38,774 bases of DNA, taken from assembly GCA_012798795.1 (NCBI GenBank), contig JAAZMN010000038.1:1-38774 (forward strand), in the 5' to 3' direction. Position numbers and translations under genes: made by a program. The first letter of the stretch is position 1, and each line of letters begins with the position of its first letter. Positions 17,491-26,816 of this stretch are shown piece by piece. The notes below the pieces were generated by a model, which had not been told where the DNA came from, searched no databases, and worked only from the letters and a program-made list of their open reading frames with translations. The stretch is from Bacillota bacterium. GTDB lineage: Bacteria > Bacillota > Limnochordia > Darwinibacteriales > DTU012.

Positions 17491-18984
17491 ATGAAATTGA
17501 TATTTAAAGAAGTTGTACTAGGTCTGTTTTTAGCTATTATTGTTTTTTTAGCACTTCAGGGTTTTGATATTACTCCTATTATTTTATTGGGTGCTGCGAT
17601 ATTTATGATAAAAGTTTTATTAGGCAGTGGTATTCACAGTCGTCGTTTTGATGTTACAAACAACAGATATGCTTCTTTATCTTGTATTCCTAATATAGTT
17701 TTTGATGATATCGGTGGGCAAGAAGCTGCAAAACGGGAATTCATTGAGGCCCTAGATTTTATTCATTTAGATAAAAAAATAAGGGATTTAGGAATTAGGC
17801 CTTTAAAAGGAATTCTCTTGGTAGGTCCTCCTGGAACAGGTAAAACTTTAATGGCTAAAGCAGCGGCAAATTACACAGATTCGGTGTTTATCGCAGCTTC
17901 AGGCTCTCAATTTGTTGAAATGTATGCAGGAGTAGGGGCTCAAAGAGTACGTCAGCTTTTCAAAAAAGTATATGCAGATGCAGAAAAGGCAGGAAAAAAT
18001 ACAGGGATAGTTTTTATTGACGAAATTGACACTTTAGGTGCCAGGCGCGGAAAGAATTTAAGTCATATGGAATATGATCAAACATTAAATGAATTGCTGA
18101 CTCAGATAGATGGTATAAAAGTCAATCAAAAAATTCGCGTATTAGTCGTTGCAGCCACTAACCGGGCAGATTTACTGGATCCGGCACTAATACGTCCCGG
18201 CCGTTTTGATCGAATAGTCCAAGTTGAGCTGCCTGATAAAGACGGCAGACTCCATATTCTTAAAATACATGCACAGGGTAAGCCATTAGCAGATGATGTA
18301 AATTTAGACCAGATTGCTAAAGAAACATTTGGATTTTCTGGTGCTCATCTGGAAAGCGTGATGAATGAGGCTGCTATACAAGCTTTGAGAGCCGGGGAGA
18401 AGAAAATTACTCAAAATAATTTACGTGAAGCGTTAGAAAAGGTTATGTTAGGTGAAAAACTCGATCGTAAGCCCAGTATGAGAGAAAAGATTATCATTGC
18501 TTACCATGAATCTGGACACGCAATGCTGAGTGAAAAGGTGCAGACAGGTTCGGTTTCTGCAATTACCATTACATCAAGAGGAAATGCATTAGGATATATT
18601 CGGCGGCATCCGGAAGAAGATCAATATCTTTACACAAAAAGTGAATTACTGGATCAAATACAAATTTGTATGGCAGGGGCTACTGCAGAAGAAATAATAT
18701 TTGGTCAGCGTTCAACCGGCGCAATTGGAGACATTAAGCAGGCGATAAACATTGCTAAACAGCTCATATTTGCTGGATTAAGCAGTCTTGGAGTGGTAGA
18801 TGACGATTTGTCTGGAAGCATATTGTCCCAAGAGATTTCCAGGATTATTAAAGAACAGGAAGAGAAGGTAAGGGAATATTTAAGCTCATTTGAAGATAGA
18901 TTACGCATAATTGCTCAGGAATTGTTGGACAGAGAGAAGTTATCTGGGACAGAGTTTCGTAAAATATTAGGTAAAACCGCATAA
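17491..18984 (+). CDS. FtsH-like AAA+ zinc metalloprotease lacking the extracytoplasmic domain
   Basis: GPPGTGKT, FVEMYAGVGAQRVRQLF, IDEIDTLGARRG, ATNRADLLDPALIRPGRFDR, HESGH, and third ligand region GAIGDIKQA. Confidence 0.9.
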   Translation: MKLIFKEVVLGLFLAIIVFLALQGFDITPIILLGAAIFMIKVLLGSGIHSRRFDVTNNRYASLSCIPNIVFDDIGGQEAAKREFIEALDFIHLDKKIRDLGIRPLKGILLVGPPGTGKTLMAKAAANYTDSVFIAASGSQFVEMYAGVGAQRVRQLFKKVYADAEKAGKNTGIVFIDEIDTLGARRGKNLSHMEYDQTLNELLTQIDGIKVNQKIRVLVVAATNRADLLDPALIRPGRFDRIVQVELPDKDGRLHILKIHAQGKPLADDVNLDQIAKETFGFSGAHLESVMNEAAIQALRAGEKKITQNNLREALEKVMLGEKLDRKPSMREKIIIAYHESGHAMLSEKVQTGSVSAITITSRGNALGYIRRHPEEDQYLYTKSELLDQIQICMAGATAEEIIFGQRSTGAIGDIKQAINIAKQLIFAGLSSLGVVDDDLSGSILSQEISRIIKEQEEKVREYLSSFEDRLRIIAQELLDREKLSGTEFRKILGKTA

Positions 18985-18996
18985 ACGAATCCCAAA

Positions 18997-19024
18997 CAGC
19001 CTCTGTTAAACAGAGGCTGCTTTA
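18997..19024 (+). terminator. Terminator after FtsH-like gene
   Basis: CAGCCTCTGTT-AACAGAGGCTG then CTTTAT. Confidence 0.8.
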
Positions 19025-19098
19025 TGCTATAATCAAATTGTTTGGAACACATAGTTATATATTTTGGCATAAACTTCTATTGAGGTGAAAATACCAAT

Positions 19099-20247
19099 AT
19101 GGAAGTTATAGCAAATGAGCATTTGGAGTCAGAAAAGGTTTATTTGGATCATGCTGCAGCAACTCCAGTTGATCCGCAGGTTGTTTCTGTTATGTGTCAC
19201 TGGCTGACAGATGGCTATGGCAATCCATCAAGTTCCCATTCACTAGGGAGATTGAGCCGCAATGCCATTCAAAGAGCCAGACATCAGGTAGCAGAGTTAA
19301 TCGGTGCTTTGGACAGTGAAATAATTTTTACCAGCAGTGGTACGGAGTCGGATAATATGGCCTTGTGTGGGGTGTTAGCCGCTGCACCAAAATCTAGAAA
19401 AAGATTAATTACTTCTGCTATTGAACATTCTGCAATTTTAAGCAACATTAACCGGCTGGAAAGCGCTGGATATAAAGTCACTTTATTACCAGTAGATAAT
19501 TTGGGTAGAGTGGCTTGCAAAGACTTAGAACAAGCATTAGATAACGATGTTTCTTTGGTAAGTATCATGTATGCAAATAATGAAGTAGGTACTATTCAAG
19601 ATATTAAAAGGCATGTCGATATAGTAAAACCTTATAAAGCTCTATTTCATACTGATGCTGTTCAAGCTGTGGGATTATTACCCATAGACGTTAATGAACT
19701 CGGAGTTGATCTTTTATCTCTTTCCGCTCATAAGATTTACGGACCTAAAGGTATGGGCGCATTATATATTCGAGAAGGAGTCTTAATTAAACCTCTATTG
19801 GTAGGGGGAGGCCAAGAGTTTAATCTGCGGGCAGGAACAGAAAACGTTCCGGCAATAGTTGGATTAGGTGAAGCAGCCGAATTAGCCCGACAGCGATTGA
19901 AATATGTTGATAGATTGAAAAAATTGCGCGACTATTTACAGCAGGAATTGAACCGGATTCCCGGTATTATATTTTATGGTGATCCGGACAACAAATTACC
20001 CAACCACTGCTGCTTTAGCATAAGCGGCTATAAAGGAGCTAATTTAGTAGCAGCACTGGACTTAATAGGTTTTTATTGCTCAAGTGGGTCTGCTTGTCAT
20101 GGGCTTAAGCCTTCACATGTGTTACAAGCCATGGGAGTTGCACAAGACCATTATAATCAGGCAATAAGAGTTACACTAGGGTGGAGTAATACTATAGAAC
20201 AAATTCAGCGATTTTCAGCTGTCATTCAGGATTTAATTGCCGATTAA
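19099..20247 (+). CDS. Cysteine desulfurase (NifS/IscS family)
   Basis: YLDHAAATPVDP, SAHKIYGPKGMGALYIR PLP lysine, SSGSACHGLKPSHVL catalytic Cys loop. Confidence 0.93.
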   Translation: MEVIANEHLESEKVYLDHAAATPVDPQVVSVMCHWLTDGYGNPSSSHSLGRLSRNAIQRARHQVAELIGALDSEIIFTSSGTESDNMALCGVLAAAPKSRKRLITSAIEHSAILSNINRLESAGYKVTLLPVDNLGRVACKDLEQALDNDVSLVSIMYANNEVGTIQDIKRHVDIVKPYKALFHTDAVQAVGLLPIDVNELGVDLLSLSAHKIYGPKGMGALYIREGVLIKPLLVGGGQEFNLRAGTENVPAIVGLGEAAELARQRLKYVDRLKKLRDYLQQELNRIPGIIFYGDPDNKLPNHCCFSISGYKGANLVAALDLIGFYCSSGSACHGLKPSHVLQAMGVAQDHYNQAIRVTLGWSNTIEQIQRFSAVIQDLIAD

Positions 20248-20679
20248 TGAAAGCAGCAGTGCAGTTATTCCTGCAGCCATAATCGGTCCGACGGATACAC
20301 CTCCGAAAAAGGCGACTGATATTACCACACCTAGAAGTATCCCGGGCATTATTTCTGGTTTATTACTTATAAATTGAACTCCTTGGGCATTTAAGTAAGC
20401 TCCGAGTAATCCGCCAATGATGGAGAAAAGACCTGCAGTAGAGCTGAATGTCTTAAACATATCTTGAATTGTAACTCTGCCTGTAGCAAAAGGTATTAAT
20501 AATGCGATTGACAAAAATAAGATACCGGCTTCTATACCTCGTCTTTCCAGCAGAGAATAGAACTGATGAAGATTCATTAAGTCGAGGATAAGGACAACTC
20601 CGGCAGCGGCTGCCAACAGATTGTTCTTTGTAAATATACTAATAATTAGAATTATTAATAATGGCCAAGTGTTATTCAA
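20233..20679 (-). CDS. UPF0756/DUF441 family membrane protein
   Basis: GRVTIQDMFKTFSSTAGLFSIIGGLLGAYLNAQGV.. and VSVAFFGGVSVGPIMAAGITALLL; TTG start at 20679 preceded by AAGGGGGA, so shorter than the ORF-track start 20760. Confidence 0.85.
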   Translation of the reverse strand: MNNTWPLLIILIISIFTKNNLLAAAAGVVLILDLMNLHQFYSLLERRGIEAGILFLSIALLIPFATGRVTIQDMFKTFSSTAGLFSIIGGLLGAYLNAQGVQFISNKPEIMPGILLGVVISVAFFGGVSVGPIMAAGITALLLSLIGN

Positions 20680-20755
20680 AAGAGATTCCCCCTTAATTGT
20701 CCGTTTAATAGTTATTCGATCAGAGCATTTTTCATTCATGAAGGAGGAGATAGTA

Positions 20756-21202
20756 ATCAATAATTTTTATGCTAAAATTGGACAAAACCAAGTATTATTA
20801 ACTGCAATTATTGCATGGGCCATAGCTCAGATAGTTAAAACAGCCGTTGCTGCCTTAAAAGAAAAAAGAATTAATTTTCGCAGATTGGTAGAAACAGGAG
20901 GTATGCCCAGTTCGCATTCAACTTTTGTATCTTCATTGGCTACGGGGATAGGAGTAGTTGAAGGCTGGGATACGACAATGTTTGCTTTAGCAGCTGTCTT
21001 TGCCCTAATTGTAATGTATGATGCTGCTGGTGTAAGAAGAGCGGCAGGTCGACAAGCACGAGTATTGAATATAATAGTGGCGGATATTAACAAGAAGGAT
21101 TTTAAACCTGAGAGACTGAAGGAGTTACTAGGTCATACCCCCGTTGAGGTTTTTATAGGTGCTTTGTTTGGTATTCTTTTTACACTACATAGATTTATGT
21201 AG
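20756..21202 (+). CDS. yuiD: Divergent PAP2 / DUF212 family membrane protein (YuiD-like)
   Basis: GGMPSSHSTFVSSLATGIG.. and MYDAAGVRRAAGRQA; start ambiguous (ATG 20738 or ATC 20756, see findings). Confidence 0.85.
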   Translation: MNNFYAKIGQNQVLLTAIIAWAIAQIVKTAVAALKEKRINFRRLVETGGMPSSHSTFVSSLATGIGVVEGWDTTMFALAAVFALIVMYDAAGVRRAAGRQARVLNIIVADINKKDFKPERLKELLGHTPVEVFIGALFGILFTLHRFM

Positions 21203-21215
21203 ATTATGGTAACTT

Positions 21216-21242
21216 GGGGACCTGAAGAGTTTTCAGGTCCCT
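21216..21242. terminator. Bidirectional hairpin between yuiD and the convergent lipoprotein gene
   Basis: GGGACCTGAA-gagtt-TTCAGGTCCC. Confidence 0.7.
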
Positions 21243-21247
21243 GTGCT

Positions 21248-22231
21248 TCAATCTAAACTTACAATAACCGGTTGGGCCCGATAACCTGTTACTTTTGCAG
21301 AAAATGAGGCTACCGTGTAATTTATTATTGCTGGCAGCTCTTCTAAATCAGTAAGGTCATGTGTAAATTCAGTTATACTGGCATCTACATGAGTTATTAG
21401 TTCGAATGGCTCAAATGGGGATATCTGCCAATAGATGTTGTGCCCGACTAGTGATTCAAAGGAGTTAATATCCCATGTTATACATACTCTGTTTTCACTG
21501 TAAAGTGCTGTTAGATTCGTTGGTGCCGGGGGAACCATAAATATATCTACTGATATATATAGATCCTGCATAAACGGACTCCAAACCAGAGTTTGTTCAC
21601 TCAAAGGTTCAATATGAATTGTCTGCCAAATTCCTGGATCAATTTTATCACCTACGCGAAATGATTCGGTGAATAATTCTACCTTAAAATCATAACTACC
21701 CGGTGGAATACTGTACTGTGCTTTCAAGGGTTCTTGCGGTGTGTCTCGTATTATTTCTTTGATTTCATCGTTGAAATGAACTCTAGCACGCAGAACTTGC
21801 TCTGCTTGAGGGAAATTGTCTATCTCTATGATTACTTGTACCAATCCTTCGGCAGGACTCAATTGGAAATTAATAAAAACTGGTTTGTCAGGATAGATAG
21901 TGATATCTTTCAATGAATCTTGGTAATTTACAATATCGTTATCATCCACTAGATACATAGAGATATTCCAGGTACCTACGGGGATTTTTATTTCTGATGA
22001 AAAATCGGTACCGACAACTTCTATAGTTTGAGATAATTCATGTTTACCTCGAGAGAATATAATATGGGCGGTCCAATTGCTTTCTATTCGTTCTGGGATA
22101 CCGGTAGTGGTGACTGTTATAGTGCCGAGATCTTTAGGAGTAATCAGTGAGCTGGATATGCAGCCTGATAAAAACAGCGCTGCAAGCCATATTATACAAC
22201 TAAATAGACACAAGCGAGTTTGTCTTATCAA
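21248..22231 (-). CDS. Hypothetical lipoprotein with C-terminal fibronectin III-like domain
   Basis: Signal peptide with lipobox LFLSGC; PAPTNLTALYSENRVCITWDIN..LVGHNIYW resembles FnIII; TTG start after TGAGGAGGT. Confidence 0.7.
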   Translation of the reverse strand: MIRQTRLCLFSCIIWLAALFLSGCISSSLITPKDLGTITVTTTGIPERIESNWTAHIIFSRGKHELSQTIEVVGTDFSSEIKIPVGTWNISMYLVDDNDIVNYQDSLKDITIYPDKPVFINFQLSPAEGLVQVIIEIDNFPQAEQVLRARVHFNDEIKEIIRDTPQEPLKAQYSIPPGSYDFKVELFTESFRVGDKIDPGIWQTIHIEPLSEQTLVWSPFMQDLYISVDIFMVPPAPTNLTALYSENRVCITWDINSFESLVGHNIYWQISPFEPFELITHVDASITEFTHDLTDLEELPAIINYTVASFSAKVTGYRAQPVIVSLD

Positions 22232-22312
22232 ATCAGAACCTCCTCAGACTCTCCCTTGGTAACCGAATTATAGCACAAATCTGAAAATTTGTAAATAGGA
22301 AGGTGAATAATT

Positions 22313-23548
22313 TTGAAAGCAGAAATTGTAATGATTGGAACAGAATTATTGTTAGGAAATACAGTGGACACTAATGCTGTATTTATTGCGGAAGAATTGG
22401 CGAAATTGGGAATCGATATTTATTATAAATCCACTGTCGGTGATAATTGGCTGCGAATGATTGAAGTTTTATCTCAAGCTCTCAGTAGATCCGATTTAGT
22501 GATCACCAGCGGTGGGCTTGGTCCGACTACTGATGATCTAACAAGAGAAGCAGTTGCGGCCTTAGTTAATCGCAAACTTAAGCTTAATCAGACTGCACTT
22601 AAAGATATTCAGATGTATTTTAGCAGAACGAATCGGACTATGAGTGCTAATAACAAAAAACAGGCGTATATACCTGATGGCGCTGTCGGTATTAAGAACA
22701 AATGGGGAACTGCACCCGGAATATTATTGGAAATGCCGCATAACAAACTGATTATTTCACTACCAGGTGTTCCTAGGGAACTAAAAGGGATGTTTCATGA
22801 GAGCGTAGTTCCTTTTTTGCAAGCAAAGATTCAAAAAAGTTGTTTGTTGTCCCGTACTCTCAAGTTTGTTGGAATCGGCGAATCGCATTTAGTAGAAATT
22901 ATTAATGATGTAATTATTAACCAAACAAATCCTACTGTTGCTCCTTATGCTTCACTAGGTGAAGTTAAAGTTCGCATTACCGCAAAAGCAGAATCTGAAA
23001 GTAAAGCTCAGGCGTTGATTCAGCCTGTAGAAGAACAGCTTAAACTTCTTTTGGAACCATATTTTTATGGTGTTGATCAAGATACACTTGAAGGAGTAAT
23101 CGGTGCAAGACTTAAAACAAGAAACGAGACATTAGCTTGTGCTGAATCCTGCACCGGAGGTTTAATTGCTCATCGGATCACAAATATACCCGGCAGTTCA
23201 GATTATTTCGAACGGGGTTATATTACATACAGCAATAAAGCAAAAGTAGAAATATTAGGCGTTGATTCGGATTTAATAAAATCTGTGGGTGCGGTCAGTA
23301 AAGAGGTAGCAATTGCAATGGCAGTCGGTGCACAGAAAACAGCTAATACAACTTGGGGTTTAGCAGTGACGGGAATAGCTGGCCCGAGTGGTGCAACCGA
23401 GGAAAAACCAGTTGGATTAGTACACATAGCAGTTGCTCGAAACGGTCATACTAAATCTAAGGTGTATAATTTTAGCGGAAATAGAGAAGAAATAAAATTC
23501 CGCGCTTCTCAAGAAGCACTGAATTTATTGCGTCAATCTATAGAGTAG
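22313..23548 (+). CDS. cinA: Competence/damage-inducible protein CinA
   Basis: KAEIVMIGTELLLGNTVDTNA, TSGGLGPTTDDLTREA, C-terminal AESCTGGLIAHRIT. Confidence 0.95.
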   Translation: MKAEIVMIGTELLLGNTVDTNAVFIAEELAKLGIDIYYKSTVGDNWLRMIEVLSQALSRSDLVITSGGLGPTTDDLTREAVAALVNRKLKLNQTALKDIQMYFSRTNRTMSANNKKQAYIPDGAVGIKNKWGTAPGILLEMPHNKLIISLPGVPRELKGMFHESVVPFLQAKIQKSCLLSRTLKFVGIGESHLVEIINDVIINQTNPTVAPYASLGEVKVRITAKAESESKAQALIQPVEEQLKLLLEPYFYGVDQDTLEGVIGARLKTRNETLACAESCTGGLIAHRITNIPGSSDYFERGYITYSNKAKVEILGVDSDLIKSVGAVSKEVAIAMAVGAQKTANTTWGLAVTGIAGPSGATEEKPVGLVHIAVARNGHTKSKVYNFSGNREEIKFRASQEALNLLRQSIE

Positions 23549-23570
23549 TTGATTTTCGGAGGTCTTTAGT

Positions 23571-25052
23571 ATGGCTTTCAGATCCGAAGACTATACGGCC
23601 AGGCAAGTGGTTTATCAGCGTCGGAAGAAACATTTACCGACTCTTTTTGCTGTATTAGGAGCTATTGTGCTGATTAATTTAGTCGGGACAATCAGTTTTC
23701 AAATTGCTCCTATTGAGTTGTCTGTTACTGCGAGTATTGGTATACCCGGTTACACTCGATTAACAATACCTCCTATAGGCAGTATAAGTGCGTCGACTCA
23801 CCGCCAGCCGGTTAAGATAACAGTTGCCTTACAAAACATTGATTTAGAAGGCCTCAAAGATTTGGTCTCTGAGGCAGAAACCGATGCACAAACCATATTA
23901 ATCAGTCATTTTAGCAGTAGAATTAAAAAGACTGTTGTTTTATTACTGCTAAAATATATGGGTATTGCAGGTATCGGTGGAATGCTGGGGGTACTGATTT
24001 TAGGCAAAAGATCGCAGCGGGATTTATTTACTGGCTTTATGATCGGCAGTATATTATTGGGTGTGTTAATTGGTACTATATACTTCAGTTTTAATGTCCA
24101 AGCCTTTCAACATCCTAAATATCAGGGGATTATTGAAGCTGCTCCATGGATGATAAATTTAATTGAAGAAAGTATTGTAAAGGTAGGGGAATTAGGTGAA
24201 TTGATTCGAAGTTTGGCTGACAACTTATATTCAGTTTTTAATCAAATAGAAAACTTAAAAGGTGTCGGGATTTTAACCGCTGATCTAATGGTATTACATG
24301 TATCGGATATTCATAATCATCCTGTTGCTTATGATTTTGTTCGACAGGTTATACAGAGCTTTCCTATTGATTTAGTTATTGATACCGGTGATCTTACTGA
24401 TTTGGGCAGTCCTTTGGAGGCAGATATTGTAAAGCAAATTGAGCAGTTAGGTGTAACTTATGTTTTTATTTCAGGTAATCATGATACTCCTGATGTCATT
24501 GAGCGTTTAGAGCAAACCGAAAATGTAATTCTCATTGACACTGATTTAAAACACATTTTGGGACTAAGCATAGCCGGAATAGATGATCCGTCAGCAGATA
24601 GTTATTCGTCTAGGACTGCTCCTACTGAAGAACTAATTGAGTTGGCTGGAGAGATCAATGACAAATACCGAAATGAACAGCCACCGGATATATTTTGCGT
24701 TCATAATCATCGGATTGCATCACTGCTTGAGCCGGGGATATTTCCTATAGTTTTATACGGACATAATCATATTCAGTCCTTTGATCAAGTTGACGATACG
24801 GTGTACATAAATGCAGGAACTACCGGTGCAGCCGGCATTAGAGGATTACAGAGTAAAGAACCGGTTCCATTCAGTTTATCAATCCTTTATTTTTTATCTG
24901 ACGTGGAGCAAAACACATATCATCTTACAGCTGTTGACAGTATGCAAGTTCAAGGATTAGAAGTCAGTTTTTCTTTGGAACGAACTTTCATTTCACAAAA
25001 GGGAAGGAATCAGATGGAAAATGTCGAAGATTTTAATCAAATATTTGACTAG
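23571..25052 (+). CDS. Membrane-anchored calcineurin-like metallophosphoesterase
   Basis: N-terminal TM segments; HVSDIHNHP, DTGDLTDLG, SGNHDTPD, LYGHNHIQS metallophosphatase motifs. Confidence 0.87.
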   Translation: MAFRSEDYTARQVVYQRRKKHLPTLFAVLGAIVLINLVGTISFQIAPIELSVTASIGIPGYTRLTIPPIGSISASTHRQPVKITVALQNIDLEGLKDLVSEAETDAQTILISHFSSRIKKTVVLLLLKYMGIAGIGGMLGVLILGKRSQRDLFTGFMIGSILLGVLIGTIYFSFNVQAFQHPKYQGIIEAAPWMINLIEESIVKVGELGELIRSLADNLYSVFNQIENLKGVGILTADLMVLHVSDIHNHPVAYDFVRQVIQSFPIDLVIDTGDLTDLGSPLEADIVKQIEQLGVTYVFISGNHDTPDVIERLEQTENVILIDTDLKHILGLSIAGIDDPSADSYSSRTAPTEELIELAGEINDKYRNEQPPDIFCVHNHRIASLLEPGIFPIVLYGHNHIQSFDQVDDTVYINAGTTGAAGIRGLQSKEPVPFSLSILYFLSDVEQNTYHLTAVDSMQVQGLEVSFSLERTFISQKGRNQMENVEDFNQIFD

Positions 25053-25143
25053 TATAAGGTGTGACTGCTGATTTCTCGGAAGAAATCACTGGCCCCTCTT
25101 AGTTTTTGCCAGTTGTTTTCCTCCTTTTTATTTGCTGCAGGGG

Positions 25144-25157
25144 CGAACAAAGGTTTC
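25144..25157 (+). promoter_or_regulatory. Putative LexA/SOS box upstream of recA
   Basis: CGAACAAAGGTTTC, close to the Gram-positive consensus CGAACRNRYGTTYC, 32 nt before the recA start. Confidence 0.6.
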
Positions 25158-25189
25158 TAATATTTTGTATAGGGAGTGAGAAACAGATT

Positions 25190-26227
25190 ATGAATGATGA
25201 GCGAGCAAGGGCGTTAAATACTGCAATATCTCAGATTGAAAAGCAGTTTGGTAAGGGTTCTATTATGAAACTTGGTGAATCTTCGCTAAAACTAAACGTC
25301 GATGTGATACCAACGGGTTCTTTGGCTTTGGATATTGCTCTTGGTATAGGGGGAATCCCTAGAGGAAGGGTTATTGAAATATATGGTCCGGAGAGTTCCG
25401 GAAAAACTACATTAGCATTGCATATTATGGCTGAGGCACAAAAAGCGGGCGGTGTTGCCGCTATGATTGATGTGGAACATGCTCTTGATCCGATATATGC
25501 CAGGAAACTCGGAGTTGATATTGATAATCTATTAATATCACAGCCTGATCATGCGGAACAAGCTTTAGAAATAGCTGAACATTTGGTTCGCAGTGGTGCT
25601 GTTGATGTAGTAGTAATTGATTCGGTAGCGGCATTAGTTCCCAGGGCTGAGATTGAAGGAGAAATGGGAGATGCTCATGTCGGATTGCAGGCACGATTAA
25701 TGTCGCAAGCTTTGAGAAAGCTGGCAGGAGCTATCAGTAAATCACAGGCTACAGTAATATTTACCAATCAACTGCGTGAAAAAGTAGGTATCATGTTTGG
25801 GAATCCGGAGGTTACTCCTGGCGGAAGAGCTTTAAAATTTTATGCATCTGTAAGACTCGATATTCGTAGAATTGAAACATTAAAACACAATAATGAAATG
25901 GTTGGAAATCGGACAAGAGTCAGGGTTCTAAAAAATAAGTTAGCTCCGCCGTTTAAGGAAGCCGAATTTGATATTATGTATGGCGAGGGTATTTCCCGCG
26001 AGGGAAGTCTTATAGACATGGCATCAGATTTAGATATTATCAATAAAAGTGGCGCTTGGTACTCTTACGGTGAAATAAGATTAGGTCAGGGACGTGAGAA
26101 TGCAAAGGATTTTCTGCGGCAAAACCCTGAGTTGACTGAAGAAATTGAGCATAAGGTTAAGGAAAAATGTGGATTGATTAAGGCTGACAACAAGAATGAA
26201 AAAGCAACCGAAAAGAAAAAATCCTAA
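25190..26227 (+). CDS. recA: Recombinase RecA
   Basis: [62 protein letters not shown] 25190 is the family start. Confidence 0.97.
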   Translation: MNDERARALNTAISQIEKQFGKGSIMKLGESSLKLNVDVIPTGSLALDIALGIGGIPRGRVIEIYGPESSGKTTLALHIMAEAQKAGGVAAMIDVEHALDPIYARKLGVDIDNLLISQPDHAEQALEIAEHLVRSGAVDVVVIDSVAALVPRAEIEGEMGDAHVGLQARLMSQALRKLAGAISKSQATVIFTNQLREKVGIMFGNPEVTPGGRALKFYASVRLDIRRIETLKHNNEMVGNRTRVRVLKNKLAPPFKEAEFDIMYGEGISREGSLIDMASDLDIINKSGAWYSYGEIRLGQGRENAKDFLRQNPELTEEIEHKVKEKCGLIKADNKNEKATEKKKS

Positions 26228-26678
26228 AAATAAAGCTTTACGTCTATTAACAGTGAGAAATCTTACTTGTGAGGAATTAACTGAGAAACTTCGCAGAGAC
26301 GGTTTTACATCAAAGGAGATTGAGCCGGTAATTCAATGGTTGAAAGAACTCGGTTATTTGGATGATAAGAAGACAGCAGCGTCTTGGGTGGACTATCGTA
26401 ATCGGTATCGACCGACAGGGATATATGGGTTAAAATATGAGCTACGTAAAAAGGGAGTAGCTTCGGATATCATTGACGATGTAGTTAATTCATCAGAACA
26501 GGATTATAAACTTGCTCTGAAGTTAGCTTCAGATAGACTCAAAACACTAAACAGATTGCCTGTAAAAAAACAGTATCAGCGGATTGGCGGATTACTATCC
26601 AGACGTGGTTTTAGCTGGGATGTAATTAGAAGTGTTTTGGATGTTTTATTTGGCTCGTCTCTTGACAGTGATCTATAA
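26196..26678 (+). CDS. recX: Regulatory protein RecX
   Basis: [42 protein letters not shown] RecX repeats; overlaps the recA 3' end. Confidence 0.88.
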   Translation: MKKQPKRKNPKNKALRLLTVRNLTCEELTEKLRRDGFTSKEIEPVIQWLKELGYLDDKKTAASWVDYRNRYRPTGIYGLKYELRKKGVASDIIDDVVNSSEQDYKLALKLASDRLKTLNRLPVKKQYQRIGGLLSRRGFSWDVIRSVLDVLFGSSLDSDL

Positions 26679-26761
26679 AAGGTCTACAATTAATTAGAAC
26701 GTATTTTTTATTAAATGAGGTCTAAGATATATAGTTGTTGGTTGTTAAACCGACTAATGAG

Positions 26762-26786
26762 GCCGAGTTTTATACTCGGCTTTATC
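26762..26786 (+). terminator. Terminator after recX
   Basis: GCCGAG-TTTTATA-CTCGGC-TTTAT. Confidence 0.7.
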
Positions 26787-26816
26787 TAATCTTGGCATTC
26801 ACAGGAGGTGAACGAT

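Noticed and set aside
19026-19033. Extended -10 (TGCTATAAT) promoter for the cysteine desulfurase
   Set aside because: Good -10 but the -35 would fall in the preceding terminator and matches poorly; not strong enough to list as a feature.
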